NCBI GenBank assembly: GCA_050299555.1
Contig: JBNKWA010000077.1
Span: 1-64,000 of the forward strand
DNA from: JBNKWA01 sp050299555
GTDB lineage: Bacteria > Pseudomonadota > Alphaproteobacteria > Rhodobacterales > Rhodobacteraceae
Length of the DNA stretch: 64,000 bases
Direction: 5' to 3'
Position numbers and translations under genes: made by a program. Of this stretch, positions 41,476 through 49,614 are shown in pieces. The notes below the pieces were generated by a model. That model ran no database searches, was not told the origin of the DNA, and saw only the letters and a program-made list of their open reading frames with translations. How positions within the stretch are numbered: the first letter of the stretch is position 1; every line of letters begins with the position of its first letter.

Positions 41476-42750
41476 ATGAACGATCAGCAGCGCACCGAGG
41501 ACATCACCGCCGTAATGATGGCGATCGGCCAGGCTGCCCGCGATGCTGCCCGGGTCCTCGCCACCGCCACGGCCGAGCGCAAGCACGCGGCGCTGATCGG
41601 CGCGGCAGAGGCGGTCTGGTCCAGCCGCGGTGCCATCCTGACCGCCAACGAGAAGGACATGGCCGCCGCGACTGCCAAGGGCCTCTCCAAGGCCATGCTC
41701 GACCGGCTGCTGCTGAACGAGGATCGGGTTCGCGGCATGGTCGACGGACTTCGCTCCGTCGCCCAGCAGACCGACCCGGTCGGCGCGGTGCTGGCGGAAT
41801 GGGACATGCCCTCGGGGCTTCATATCCGCCGCGTCTCCACCCCCATTGGCGTTGTCGGGGTGATCTTCGAAAGCCGTCCCAACGTCACCGCAGATGCCGG
41901 GGCGCTGTGCCTCAAGGCCGGCAACGCGGCGATCCTGCGCGGCGGCTCGGAAAGCTTCCACTCCGCCCACGCCATCCACGCCGCGCTGGTGGCGGGGCTG
42001 GAACAGGCGAACCTGCCCGCCGCGGCGATCCAGCTTGTGCCCACCCGCGACCGGGCGGCGGTGGGCGCCATGCTGACCATGACCGATCATATCGACGTCA
42101 TCGTGCCTCGCGGCGGCAAGGGGCTGGTCGGCCGAGTTCAGGCCGAGGCGCGGGTGCCGGTCTTCGCCCATCTCGAGGGGATCGTGCACATCTATGTCGA
42201 TGGCGCCGCCGACACCGGCATCGCCCGCAAGGTGATCCTCAACGCCAAGACCCGGCGAACCGGCATCTGCGGTGCCGCCGAATGCCTGCTGGTGGACCGT
42301 GCCTATCTCGATGCCCACGGCGCGCCGTTCATCGAGGACCTGATCGCGGCCGGGGTCGAGGTCAGGGCCGACGAGGCGCTGCGGGCGATCCCGGGCACGG
42401 TAGCGGCGAGCGATGACGACTGGGGCCACGAGTTCCTCGACATGGTCATCGCGGCGAAAGTGGTCGACGGCATCGACCCGGCGATGGATCACATCCGCCG
42501 CTACGGCTCGAACCACACCGACTGCATCATTACCGCCGACGAGCGCCAGGCGACGCGTTTCTTCGCTGGCCTCGACAGCGCCATCCTGATGCACAACGCC
42601 TCGACCCAGTTCGCCGATGGCGGAGAGTTCGGCATGGGTGCCGAGATCGGCATCGCCACCGGCAAGCTGCATGCCCGCGGGCCGGTGGGGGCGGCGCAGC
42701 TGACCAGCTTCAAGTATCTGGTCACCGGCGACGGTGCGATTCGGGCCTGA
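41476..42750 (+). CDS. proA: Glutamate-5-semialdehyde dehydrogenase (gamma-glutamyl phosphate reductase)
   Basis: Second enzyme of proline synthesis, 424 residues, NADPH-dependent. Conserved pieces are IRRVSTPIGVVGVIFESRPN, CLKAGNAAILRGGSE, DVIVPRGGKGL, TGICGAAECLLVDR (with the catalytic Cys) and FGMGAEIGIATGKLHARGP. A GGAGGAGAGG site precedes the ATG. A clear intrinsic terminator follows. Confidence 0.96.
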   Translation: MNDQQRTEDITAVMMAIGQAARDAARVLATATAERKHAALIGAAEAVWSSRGAILTANEKDMAAATAKGLSKAMLDRLLLNEDRVRGMVDGLRSVAQQTDPVGAVLAEWDMPSGLHIRRVSTPIGVVGVIFESRPNVTADAGALCLKAGNAAILRGGSESFHSAHAIHAALVAGLEQANLPAAAIQLVPTRDRAAVGAMLTMTDHIDVIVPRGGKGLVGRVQAEARVPVFAHLEGIVHIYVDGAADTGIARKVILNAKTRRTGICGAAECLLVDRAYLDAHGAPFIEDLIAAGVEVRADEALRAIPGTVAASDDDWGHEFLDMVIAAKVVDGIDPAMDHIRRYGSNHTDCIITADERQATRFFAGLDSAILMHNASTQFADGGEFGMGAEIGIATGKLHARGPVGAAQLTSFKYLVTGDGAIRA

Positions 42751-42778
42751 CGGGCGGCGAATGGCCCAGAAAAGGAAA

Positions 42779-42819
42779 TGCCCGGCACGGGGCCGGGCAG
42801 TTGCCATTTTAGTTTTTTT
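42779..42819 (+). terminator. Intrinsic terminator after proA
   Basis: An 8-bp stem, TGCCCGGC (42779-42786) with GCCGGGCA (42792-42799) and 5-nt loop, followed after a short spacer by TTTTTTT at 42813-42819. It ends proA and lies between convergent genes. Confidence 0.75.
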
Positions 42820-42869
42820 GTTTTGATTTCCGCTCGCGTCTGCGCCCGCGTCCTACCCCTGTCGCTTGT

Positions 42870-43442
42870 TCAGCCGCGCCAGCTGCGCACCGGACCGCAA
42901 TCCATGTGCACGAAATTCGACCGCGCATACTTTCCGACGCCGCCAGCCTTGCAGGCTGCCGCCGCACCGGCCATGTCGGTGATCGATCGGCTGGAATGCT
43001 GCAGGTCCGCAGCCATGCCCTTCATGTGGTAGCTGTCCTTGGCGACGCCGCGGTGGGTTCGGGCGAGCATCGCGTTGGTGTGCGGCGTCCGATAACCCGA
43101 AACCACCAGATAGGGCTCGCTGGTGTCCATCAGCCGCAGCGTGGCGGCGAGGATGTCGACATTGCGGCGGTCATACGGGATCACAGCGTTCTCGCGCCAG
43201 TCGCGCATGAACCAGTTGATCTCTTCCATCACCTCGGGAATGTACTCGCCCTCGACCCAATAGACCGTGTCGATGGCCTCGCCCGTGCGAGCCGACCGCA
43301 GCGACACCCTTCTGATGTCTCCGGCACCGCGCAAAAAGCTTGCTGCTTTGGCGTAGTGGGGTGCGGCAGTGACGGCTGCGATACCTGCGAATGCGCCCAA
43401 TGCTGCACGGCGCGAAAGCCGTGCGTCAGCCGGTTTGATCAT
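42870..43442 (-). CDS. Tat-exported DUF882/M15-like peptidoglycan protein
   Basis: Protein of 190 residues of the DUF882 (YcbK-like) family in the peptidase M15 clan. The N-terminus has a twin-arginine signal (RLSRRAALGAFAGIAAVTAA). The catalytic-like residues are in VVSGYRTPHTN, KDSYHMKGMAADL (His and Asp of SxHxxGxAxD) and the terminal FVHMDCG. The ATG at 43442 has AGGA 7 nt upstream; a longer frame upstream lacks a signal peptide. It is divergent from an L,D-transpeptidase gene, consistent with cell-wall remodelling. Confidence 0.87.
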   Translation of the reverse strand: MIKPADARLSRRAALGAFAGIAAVTAAPHYAKAASFLRGAGDIRRVSLRSARTGEAIDTVYWVEGEYIPEVMEEINWFMRDWRENAVIPYDRRNVDILAATLRLMDTSEPYLVVSGYRTPHTNAMLARTHRGVAKDSYHMKGMAADLQHSSRSITDMAGAAAACKAGGVGKYARSNFVHMDCGPVRSWRG

Positions 43443-43771
43443 GCCAAGTCCTGCCTTCGTTCCGTCCCTCGTGGCCGCCGATTTTTTTGGCCGACCATCC
43501 CTCTGACCGAGGTTTCGCACTCGACCCCGGTTCAGCCAAGCGACATTTCTTGCCTTGATTCGTGCTCGGCGGATTTCTGCCGAAAGTCACGTTTTTTGGC
43601 GCTGTGCCCGGCCATTCACCACAACTTTACCGAAAGCTGATGCACAAACTCCACAGTTGCGCTGCAATCTGCGAGCATCGTCACCGCCATCTGTGGCGGT
43701 CTGCGACGATGTTGATAGCGTCCGTTGACAAGGTAAGCCAGCGAGTGGGTCACGTGTCGGAACTTGGATTT

Positions 43772-45466
43772 ATGCGGTCAGCGCCCTGCGCTTTGACCAT
43801 GTTTTTTGCTGTCTTGGCGTCAGGCGCCGTGGCCCAGGACGCACAGCCGCCGTTGCCGGCGGCTGTCGAGGATATGGCGGCGACCGCCGATCCCCTTGTG
43901 GCTTCGGTCTCCGACGCGCTGGAGGAGCCGGCCGAGGTGCCGTTGGCGCCATTGCCGGCACTCTTGCGCGACAGCATCGCATCGGGTGGGCCGGTGCTGG
44001 CGCAGCTCGATGCCTTCTATGCCGAGCGGGGCTACCAGCCCGTCTGGGACGCAGGCCACGGCGACGCCCTGCTGGCTGCCCTGGCTCAGGTTTCCCGGCA
44101 TGGCCTTCCGCCGGCGCGCTACGAGGCCGATGCCCTCGCGGCGACGTTGCAGACCGGGCTTGCCGGGGGCGCCGACGACGATGCACGCGTCGCGGCCGAG
44201 ATTGCCGCGGCGCGGACCTTCGTGACCTACGCGCATGACATCAACTCGGGGATGCTGGAGCCGCGCGAGATCGACCGCGAGCTGACCTTCCGCCCGCACC
44301 GCGCGGACCCCTCGAAGATGCTCGCCGACTTCTTCGCGGCACCGGATGCCGATGCCTTTCTCTCCGGCTTGGCGCCGCAGCATCCGCAATATGCAGCCCT
44401 TCTCGACCAGAAGGTGCGGCTCGAGGCGCTGATCCAGGCCGGCGGCTGGGGCCCCGAGGTGCCCGCCGGCAAGACCATGCGTCCGGGTCAGGCGGGGTCG
44501 CGGGTGCTGGCCATGCGCCAGCGGCTGTCGCGCATCCTGCAGCAGTCGCTGGGCGACAGCGATGTCTTCGACGAAGGGCTGGTCATCGCGCTCAAGCAGT
44601 TCCAGGACCGCCACGGGCTGAACGCCGATGGCGTTGCCGGGCCGGCGACGCTGGCGGCGCTGAACCGCTCGCCCGAGTTCCGGCTCGAACAGGTGCTGGT
44701 CAATCTCGAGCGCCAGCGCTGGATGAACTTCGACCGCGGCTATCGCCACATCTTCGTCAACCAGGCCGACTTCTCCATGGCCGTCTACGAGGATGGCAAG
44801 GCGATCTTCCGCTCGCGCACCATCATCGGCAAGGCGGCCGAGCATCGCACGCCCGAGTTCTACGAAGAGATGACCCATATGGTCGTCAACCCGACCTGGC
44901 ACGTGCCGCGCTCGATCGTGACCGAGGAGTACCTGCCGCGGCTGCAGCGCAACCCCGGCTCGCTGCCGCACCTGCAGGTGATGACCCGCAGCGGCACCCG
45001 GATCAACCCGCGGCTGGTCAATTTCGGCCAGTTCACCAAGGGCAACTTCCCCTTCATCATGAAGCAGGCACCGGGCAGCGGCAACGCCCTCGGCCGGGTC
45101 AAGTTCATGTTTCCCAACCAGTACGACATCTACCTGCATGACACCCCGACCAAGCCGCTCTTCGCCAGGGACGTTCGTGACTTCAGCCATGGCTGCGTGC
45201 GGGTGCAGCGGCCGTTCGAGCTGGCGCACCTGCTGCTCAGCTGGCAGACCGACGAGCCCGAGGCGGTGTTCGAGCGGGCGCTGGCGGGCGGGCGCGAGCG
45301 CCACCTCGATCTGGCCAAGCCGGTGCCGATCTATCTCACCTACCAGACCGCCTGGGTTGACGATGACGGCGTCAGCCAGTTCCGCGAGGATGTCTATGGC
45401 CGCGACCGGCGCATCTTCGGCGCGCTCGCCGATGCCGGCGTGACGCTGCCGGCGGTTGAAGGCTAG
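43772..45466 (+). CDS. L,D-transpeptidase (LdtD/YcbB type)
   Basis: Periplasmic murein L,D-transpeptidase of about 564 residues that makes 3-3 crosslinks. A signal peptide (RSAPCALTMFFAVLASGAVA) is followed by a scaffold domain, a PG_binding_1 repeat (VIALKQFQDRHGLNADGVAG) and the YkuD catalytic domain with HDTPTKPLFARDVRDFSHGC, i.e. the HXX14-17[S/T]HGC type motif with the nucleophile Cys. The ATG at 43772 gives a good signal peptide; ATG 43709 and GTG 43754 are alternatives. The 329 bp upstream, shared with the divergent DUF882 gene, hold no other gene. Confidence 0.9.
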   Translation: MRSAPCALTMFFAVLASGAVAQDAQPPLPAAVEDMAATADPLVASVSDALEEPAEVPLAPLPALLRDSIASGGPVLAQLDAFYAERGYQPVWDAGHGDALLAALAQVSRHGLPPARYEADALAATLQTGLAGGADDDARVAAEIAAARTFVTYAHDINSGMLEPREIDRELTFRPHRADPSKMLADFFAAPDADAFLSGLAPQHPQYAALLDQKVRLEALIQAGGWGPEVPAGKTMRPGQAGSRVLAMRQRLSRILQQSLGDSDVFDEGLVIALKQFQDRHGLNADGVAGPATLAALNRSPEFRLEQVLVNLERQRWMNFDRGYRHIFVNQADFSMAVYEDGKAIFRSRTIIGKAAEHRTPEFYEEMTHMVVNPTWHVPRSIVTEEYLPRLQRNPGSLPHLQVMTRSGTRINPRLVNFGQFTKGNFPFIMKQAPGSGNALGRVKFMFPNQYDIYLHDTPTKPLFARDVRDFSHGCVRVQRPFELAHLLLSWQTDEPEAVFERALAGGRERHLDLAKPVPIYLTYQTAWVDDDGVSQFREDVYGRDRRIFGALADAGVTLPAVEG

Positions 45467-45573
45467 CGGCCAATCGGCTAAGCCGCCCCGGGGGCCGGGG
45501 CGTCGGACAGTCCGCCGGCGGGCGATGGCAGCCGGGCAGCCCGGGGTCCCCGCGAACCGGAAACCGTCCAGCC

Positions 45574-46671
45574 ATGACCCATACCATCCGCAGTATCGCC
45601 CGGGCGCTGGGCGCCGAGGCCGAGGGCGATCTCGACCTCGCCATCGCCCGCCCCGCCGAGCCGGCCCGCGCCGGCCCCGACGATCTGGCCCTGGCCATGG
45701 ACCCCCGCTTTGCCGAGGGACTGGCCGAAGGCGGCGCCCGCGCCGCCATCCTCTGGCCCGGCGCCGACTGGCGGGCGCTGGGGCTCAGCGCCGCGATCTT
45801 CGCGCCCAGGCCACGCTACGTCCTGGCTGGCGTCACTAGCCTTTTCGCGCCCCCGCCGGCATCGGCGCCGGGCATCCACCCCACCGCCATCGTCGATCCC
45901 TCCGCCCGCCTCGGCGACGGCGTCTCCATCGGCCCGTTCTCCATCGTCGAGGCCGGCGCGGAAATCGGCGCCGGCAGCACCATCCTGTCGCATGTGGTGA
46001 TCGGCGCCGGCGCGGCAATCGGGCCCGGCGCCCTGATCCACGCCCGCGGCTGGATCGGTCCCGGCACCGTTGCCGGGCCCGGCCTCATCACCCATCCCGG
46101 CGCGATCGTCGGCGCCGACGGCTTCTCCTTCGTCACCCCGCAGCCCGGCGCGGTCGAGGCGGCGCGCGCCACCGGCCAGATCGACCCCGCTGCCGATCCC
46201 GACGCCACCCGCTACGTGCGCATCGCCTCGCTCGGCCGGGTCATCCTGGGCGCCGATGTCGAGATCGGCGCCAATGCCTGCATCGACCGCGGCACCATCG
46301 TCGACACCGTGATCGGCGACGGGACCAAGATCGACAACCAGGTGCAGATCGGCCACAACTGCCGCGTCGGCAGCCATTGTCTGCTCTGCGGCCAGGCCGG
46401 CGTCGCCGGCTCGGTCACCATCGGTGACCGGGTGGTGCTGGGCGGCAAGGCCGGGATCGCCGATCACATCACCATCGGCTCGGACGTGGTGGTGGCCGGC
46501 GCCTCGGGCGTCTCCTCAAACATCCCGTCGGGGCGGGTGATGATGGGCAATCCGGCGGTTCGCATGGACCTCAACGTCGAAATCTACAAGGCGCTGCGAC
46601 GGCTGCCACGGCTGGTCGCCCGCGTCGCCGAACTGGAGAAACGGGTTTCCAAGACCGGGGCGAAGGATTAG
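45574..46671 (+). CDS. lpxD: UDP-3-O-(3-hydroxyacyl)glucosamine N-acyltransferase
   Basis: Lipid A pathway enzyme that adds the second 3-hydroxyacyl chain from ACP. The 365 residues comprise an N-terminal uridine-binding part, a long left-handed beta helix with many hexapeptide repeats (HPTAIVDPSARLGDGVSIGP, then ITHPGAIVGADGF, QIGHNCRVG, GKAGIADHITIG) and a C-terminal helix. The active-site His is in the QIGHN region. The ACP and ketosynthase genes follow at once, so the cluster may define the acyl chain used. Confidence 0.93.
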   Translation: MTHTIRSIARALGAEAEGDLDLAIARPAEPARAGPDDLALAMDPRFAEGLAEGGARAAILWPGADWRALGLSAAIFAPRPRYVLAGVTSLFAPPPASAPGIHPTAIVDPSARLGDGVSIGPFSIVEAGAEIGAGSTILSHVVIGAGAAIGPGALIHARGWIGPGTVAGPGLITHPGAIVGADGFSFVTPQPGAVEAARATGQIDPAADPDATRYVRIASLGRVILGADVEIGANACIDRGTIVDTVIGDGTKIDNQVQIGHNCRVGSHCLLCGQAGVAGSVTIGDRVVLGGKAGIADHITIGSDVVVAGASGVSSNIPSGRVMMGNPAVRMDLNVEIYKALRRLPRLVARVAELEKRVSKTGAKD

Positions 46672-46705
46672 ATAGCAGCGCGTGGGTATGTCCGGAGCTC
46701 TCCTG

Positions 46706-46969
46706 ATGCCGAGTGTTAAGGATCAGATCGTAGCGATCATCGCCGAGCAGGCGGTGCTGGAACCGGAAGACGTGAGGCTGGATTCGACGCTTGAGGAACT
46801 GGGCGTGGACAGTCTGGGCCTGGTCGAGGCGATCTTCGCCATCGAGGAAGCCTTCGACATCCAGGTCCCGTTCAATGCCAACGATCCGGGTCGGTCCGAG
46901 TTCGATATCACCAATGTCAGCGCCATCATCGAGGCGGTGCAGGGGCTTCTGTCCCAGAAGACGGCCTGA
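46706..46969 (+). CDS. Acyl carrier protein (dedicated copy)
   Basis: Acyl carrier protein of 87 residues with the 4'-phosphopantetheine site DSLGLVEAIF (Ser36). The helix II region is acidic as expected, but an insertion (NANDPGRSEFDITNVSA) makes it longer than housekeeping AcpP, near the size of specialised ACPs such as NodF. The ATG at 46706 is chosen because GGAG at 46694-46697 is 8 nt ahead; earlier in-frame starts have no site. The ketosynthase gene starts 9 nt later, so they form a pair. Confidence 0.88.
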   Translation: MPSVKDQIVAIIAEQAVLEPEDVRLDSTLEELGVDSLGLVEAIFAIEEAFDIQVPFNANDPGRSEFDITNVSAIIEAVQGLLSQKTA

Positions 46970-46978
46970 CGCATCCGC

Positions 46979-48187
46979 ATGAAGCGGGTCGTCATTACCG
47001 GCATGGGCGCGGTCTCGGCCCTCGGGCCGTCGGCCGCCGAGACCATGCGCGGGATGCGCGAGGCCGTCTGCGGCATCGGGCCGCTTGAGTTCGACAATGT
47101 CGAGCGCCTCGGCATCCGCATCGGCGGTCAGATACGCGGCTATGATGCCGAGGCGCATTTCACCCGCCAGGAAATCACCCTCTACGATCCGTTCACCCAG
47201 TTCGCCCTCCTGGCCGCCGCCGAGGCGGTGGGCCAGTCCGGCCTCAGCGAGGGCCAGTTCATCGCCGACAATGCCGGGGTCGTGCTGGGTACCGCCGGCG
47301 GCGGGCTGCAGACCCAGGACGAGAACTACCGGCAGGTCTACGAGGAGGCGAAGAACCGCGTCCATCCCTTCGTGGTGCCGCGGCTGATGAACAGCGCCGC
47401 CGCCAGCCATGTCTCCATGGTGCACGGGCTGCGCGGGCCGAGCTTCACCGTCGCCACCGCCTGCGCCTCGTCGAACCATGCGATGGGGCTGGCGCTGAAC
47501 CTGATCCGTGGCGGCACCGCCAGCGTCATGCTCACCGGCGGCTCGGAAAGCATGCTGTGCTTCGGCGGCATCAAAGCCTGGGAAGGTCTGCGGGTGATGG
47601 CCAAGGATGCCTGCCGGCCGTTCTCGGCCAATCGAAGCGGCATGGTTCAGGGCGAGGGCGCGGCGATCTTCGTGTTCGAGGAATTCGAGCACGCGCGCGC
47701 CCGCAGCGCCGAGATCCTCGCCGAGGTGGCGGGCTTTGCGATGACCTCGGACGCGTCCGACATCGTCATGCCCAGCCGCGAGGGCGCCAGTCGGGCCATG
47801 CGCCAGGCGCTGGCCGATGCCGGCCTGGCGCCCGAGGCGATCGGTTACATCAACGCCCATGGAACCGGCACGACGGCCAATGACCGCACCGAATGTGCCG
47901 CCGTGCGCGAGGTCTTCGGCGCCCATGCCGACCGTCTGATGATCTCGTCCACCAAGTCGATGCACGGCCACATCATGGGCGGCACCGGCGCGGTGGAACT
48001 GCTGGCCTGCATCATGGCGCTTCGCGATGGGGTGATCGCACCCACCATCGGCTATGAAGAGCCGGACCCCGACTGCAATCTCGACGTGGTGCCCAACGTG
48101 GCGCGCGAGGCGAAGGTCGGCGCGGTCGCCTCGAACGCCTTCGCCTTCGGCGGGTTGAATGCGGTCCTGGTGCTGAAGTCGGTCTGA
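46979..48187 (+). CDS. Beta-ketoacyl-ACP synthase (FabF/NodE-like)
   Basis: Condensing enzyme of 402 residues. The catalytic triad is intact: Cys162 (TACASSNHAMG), His294 (NAHGTGTTAND) and His331 in STKSMHGHIMGGTG, with Lys326. FabF would have a similar motif, but the paired dedicated ACP and the length recall NodE/NodF. It follows the ACP by 9 nt in the lpxD cluster and may extend or tailor acyl chains for lipid A or another lipid. Specific product unknown. Confidence 0.88.
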   Translation: MKRVVITGMGAVSALGPSAAETMRGMREAVCGIGPLEFDNVERLGIRIGGQIRGYDAEAHFTRQEITLYDPFTQFALLAAAEAVGQSGLSEGQFIADNAGVVLGTAGGGLQTQDENYRQVYEEAKNRVHPFVVPRLMNSAAASHVSMVHGLRGPSFTVATACASSNHAMGLALNLIRGGTASVMLTGGSESMLCFGGIKAWEGLRVMAKDACRPFSANRSGMVQGEGAAIFVFEEFEHARARSAEILAEVAGFAMTSDASDIVMPSREGASRAMRQALADAGLAPEAIGYINAHGTGTTANDRTECAAVREVFGAHADRLMISSTKSMHGHIMGGTGAVELLACIMALRDGVIAPTIGYEEPDPDCNLDVVPNVAREAKVGAVASNAFAFGGLNAVLVLKSV

Positions 48188-48304
48188 GCCGGTCGGGGTG
48201 CGGGCGCCTGGTGGCCGGATCGCGCCCGGCCACGCCCCGCCCAGCCCACCCGCGTGGCCGGGCGCGATCCGGGTTCTGGCGCTTCGCCGGCCGGGGCTTG
48301 CCAT

Positions 48305-48385
48305 CGTCCCCACCGCGTCCCCACCGACGTTAACACTTTAATTGTTTTATTTCAAAGCGTTAGGTATGCGTCCCCGTGGGGACGC
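48305..48385 (+). repeat. Dispersed intergenic element, copy A
   Basis: An 81-bp element: two GTCCCCAC units, CGTTAACACTTT (48328-48339), an AT-rich core and a hairpin GCGTCCCC-GT-GGGGACGC (48368-48385). The same parts, in the same order on the other strand, make up 51238-51318. The remaining 373-bp gap between the ketosynthase and IalB genes shows nothing else recognisable apart from a partial third copy. Confidence 0.65.
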
Positions 48386-48460
48386 CTGTTCTGGTGCGCA
48401 GCTGGTGCCTCTTGGTGCGACAAGGGGCGCGAGATAGGCGGCCCGGCGCGCGACACCGAT

Positions 48461-48528
48461 GTCCCCGGACCGTCCCCACGGGATTTGCCACGATTCCAGT
48501 ACCTTGACCCCCCGTCCCCATGGGGACG
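48461..48528 (+). repeat. Dispersed intergenic element, partial copy C
   Basis: Two GTCCCC units (48461, 48472) followed 40 bp later by the palindrome CGTCCCCATGGGGACG (48513-48528), but without the CGTTAACACTTT core. It looks like a degenerate tandem copy of the element at 48305-48385. Confidence 0.5.
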
Positions 48529-48560
48529 CTGCTCGCGGGGCGCGATACCGGCGTTGCGGT

Positions 48561-49202
48561 CTATCCGCCGGTCGCCGCCACCAGCGCGTCGTAGGCAGCG
48601 GTGAAGCCGGTCAGCGACAGCGTAAGAACCACGGGCTCCTCGGGCAGTCCGATCGAGCGCAGGGTCACGGTCGCCTTGGCGCCACGCTTCAGGGTCGACA
48701 CGCCGCCGTCATCGACGCCGAAACGGGCGAAGCAGCCCGAGCGGGTGCACCAGTTGAAGGGATAGGTGGCAGCGGCATTGGAATCGACCTGCACCGAAAG
48801 TCCCGCCGTCAGCAGCGTGCCGAGCGGCGTCACCACCGTGGCGCCAGCGGTCGCCTCGGCTTCCGCGGGCAGCTTGATCATCGAGAACTCCACGACCGGG
48901 TTGTCGTCCTGATCGCGCAGAAGCTGGTAGAGGAAGCAGTCCGCCTTGTCGGGCGTGCAGCGCAGTTCCCAGTCTCCGAACGCCTCGGTAATGAACTCCG
49001 GTTCGGCCGGCGCGGCGGGTGCCGCTTCCGCTGGATCGGCTGCTGCGGGCGCGTCGGCGGCGTCGGATGCAGCAGGCGCGTCGGCTCCGATCTCGGTCTG
49101 AACCGAGGCCGCGCCGCTGGCTTCCTGTGCAGTTGCCGCCACTGGCAAAAAGGTCGCCAGGGCAATGGCGGCCAGGCCGCAAAATAGGCTCTTGCTATGC
49201 AT
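48561..49202 (-). CDS. Invasion-associated locus B (IalB) family protein
   Basis: Secreted IalB-family protein of 213 residues. A signal peptide (SLFCGLAAIALATFLPVAAT) precedes an Ala/Pro/Glu-rich linker (about 30-68) and the conserved domain with FGDWELRCTPDKADCFLYQL, FNWCTRSGCFARFGVD and several Cys, likely disulfide bonded. Members occur in nearly all Rhodobacterales; the role outside pathogens is not established. The 412 bp upstream carry two minus-strand terminators and a promoter-like pair. Confidence 0.85.
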   Translation of the reverse strand: MHSKSLFCGLAAIALATFLPVAATAQEASGAASVQTEIGADAPAASDAADAPAAADPAEAAPAAPAEPEFITEAFGDWELRCTPDKADCFLYQLLRDQDDNPVVEFSMIKLPAEAEATAGATVVTPLGTLLTAGLSVQVDSNAAATYPFNWCTRSGCFARFGVDDGGVSTLKRGAKATVTLRSIGLPEEPVVLTLSLTGFTAAYDALVAATGG

Positions 49203-49309
49203 CCACGTGCCTCGATCATGTCGGTTTTGTCGGGCGCACAGGTGTCACCCCGCGTCGCCGCTGTCAATGTATGCCCGGTCACGATCGCTTCCGTTGGCGA
49301 CCCGCCAAC

Positions 49310-49385
49310 AAAAAAGGTACCCCGGAAGGTACCTTTCTGCGCTGCCTAGCAGCCTTCTCTCCCTGCCGGACTGGCCGACTTATGG
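49310..49385 (-). ncRNA. Candidate small RNA 1 (minus strand)
   Basis: A promoter-like pair, TTGACG (49415-49420) and TAGCGT (49392-49397) with a 17-nt spacer, would start transcription near 49385. About 50 nt later a 9-bp hairpin, AGGTACC-type stem 49313-49336 with loop TTCCGG, is followed by TTTTTTG. This makes a short RNA of about 75 nt, or a terminated leader upstream of the IalB gene. No ORF fits. Confidence 0.35.
49313..49336 (-). terminator. Intrinsic terminator-like hairpin (minus strand)
   Basis: The minus strand forms AAAGGTACC-TTCCGG-GGTACCTTT (9-bp stem), followed by three more T residues. It is oriented leftward and lies 110 bp upstream of the IalB start, so it ends an upstream minus-strand transcript rather than the IalB gene. 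Confidence 0.5.
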
Positions 49386-49391
49386 GACGGC

Positions 49392-49420
49392 ACGCTAGGC
49401 GGCGAAATCCCGTCCGTCAA
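49392..49420 (-). promoter_or_regulatory. Promoter-like pair (minus strand)
   Basis: TTGACG and TAGCGT with a 17-nt spacer, reading leftward, upstream of the hairpin at 49313-49336. The -35 is near consensus and the -10 is weak. Confidence 0.3.
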
Positions 49421-49473
49421 CAGTTCGTTGACCTCAATTCGATCAATTTTTAAAGGCATTCCGGCCGTTGGGC

Positions 49474-49503
49474 AAAAAAATGGCCGCGCGAGACGCACGG
49501 CCA
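49474..49503 (-). terminator. Strong intrinsic terminator (minus strand)
   Basis: On the minus strand, TGGCCGTGCG and CGCGCGGCCA pair (one G-T) around a 3-nt TCT loop and are followed by TTTTTTT. No annotated minus-strand gene ends here, as the gene to the right is on the plus strand; this is the main evidence for a small RNA. Confidence 0.65.
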
Positions 49504-49530
49504 GTTCAACAGGGAGGAAGTCAGCACCGC
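49474..49530 (-). ncRNA. Candidate small RNA 2 with anti-Shine-Dalgarno-like segment (minus strand)
   Basis: Reading leftward, GACTTCCTCCCTGTTGAAC (49503-49522) precedes a strong terminator (49474-49503). The CTTCCTCCC run complements ribosome binding sites, a feature of several alphaproteobacterial small RNAs. Its 5' end is not determined; an upstream start between about 49540 and 49600 is likely. No coding frame fits. Confidence 0.35.
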
Positions 49531-49614
49531 CGGGCGATTGCCCCTTGATGCAGTTCCATTGATGACATCAAAAGGTTAACCAAAGATGTTGCATTCCGCA
49601 CAATTCTCACGGGG

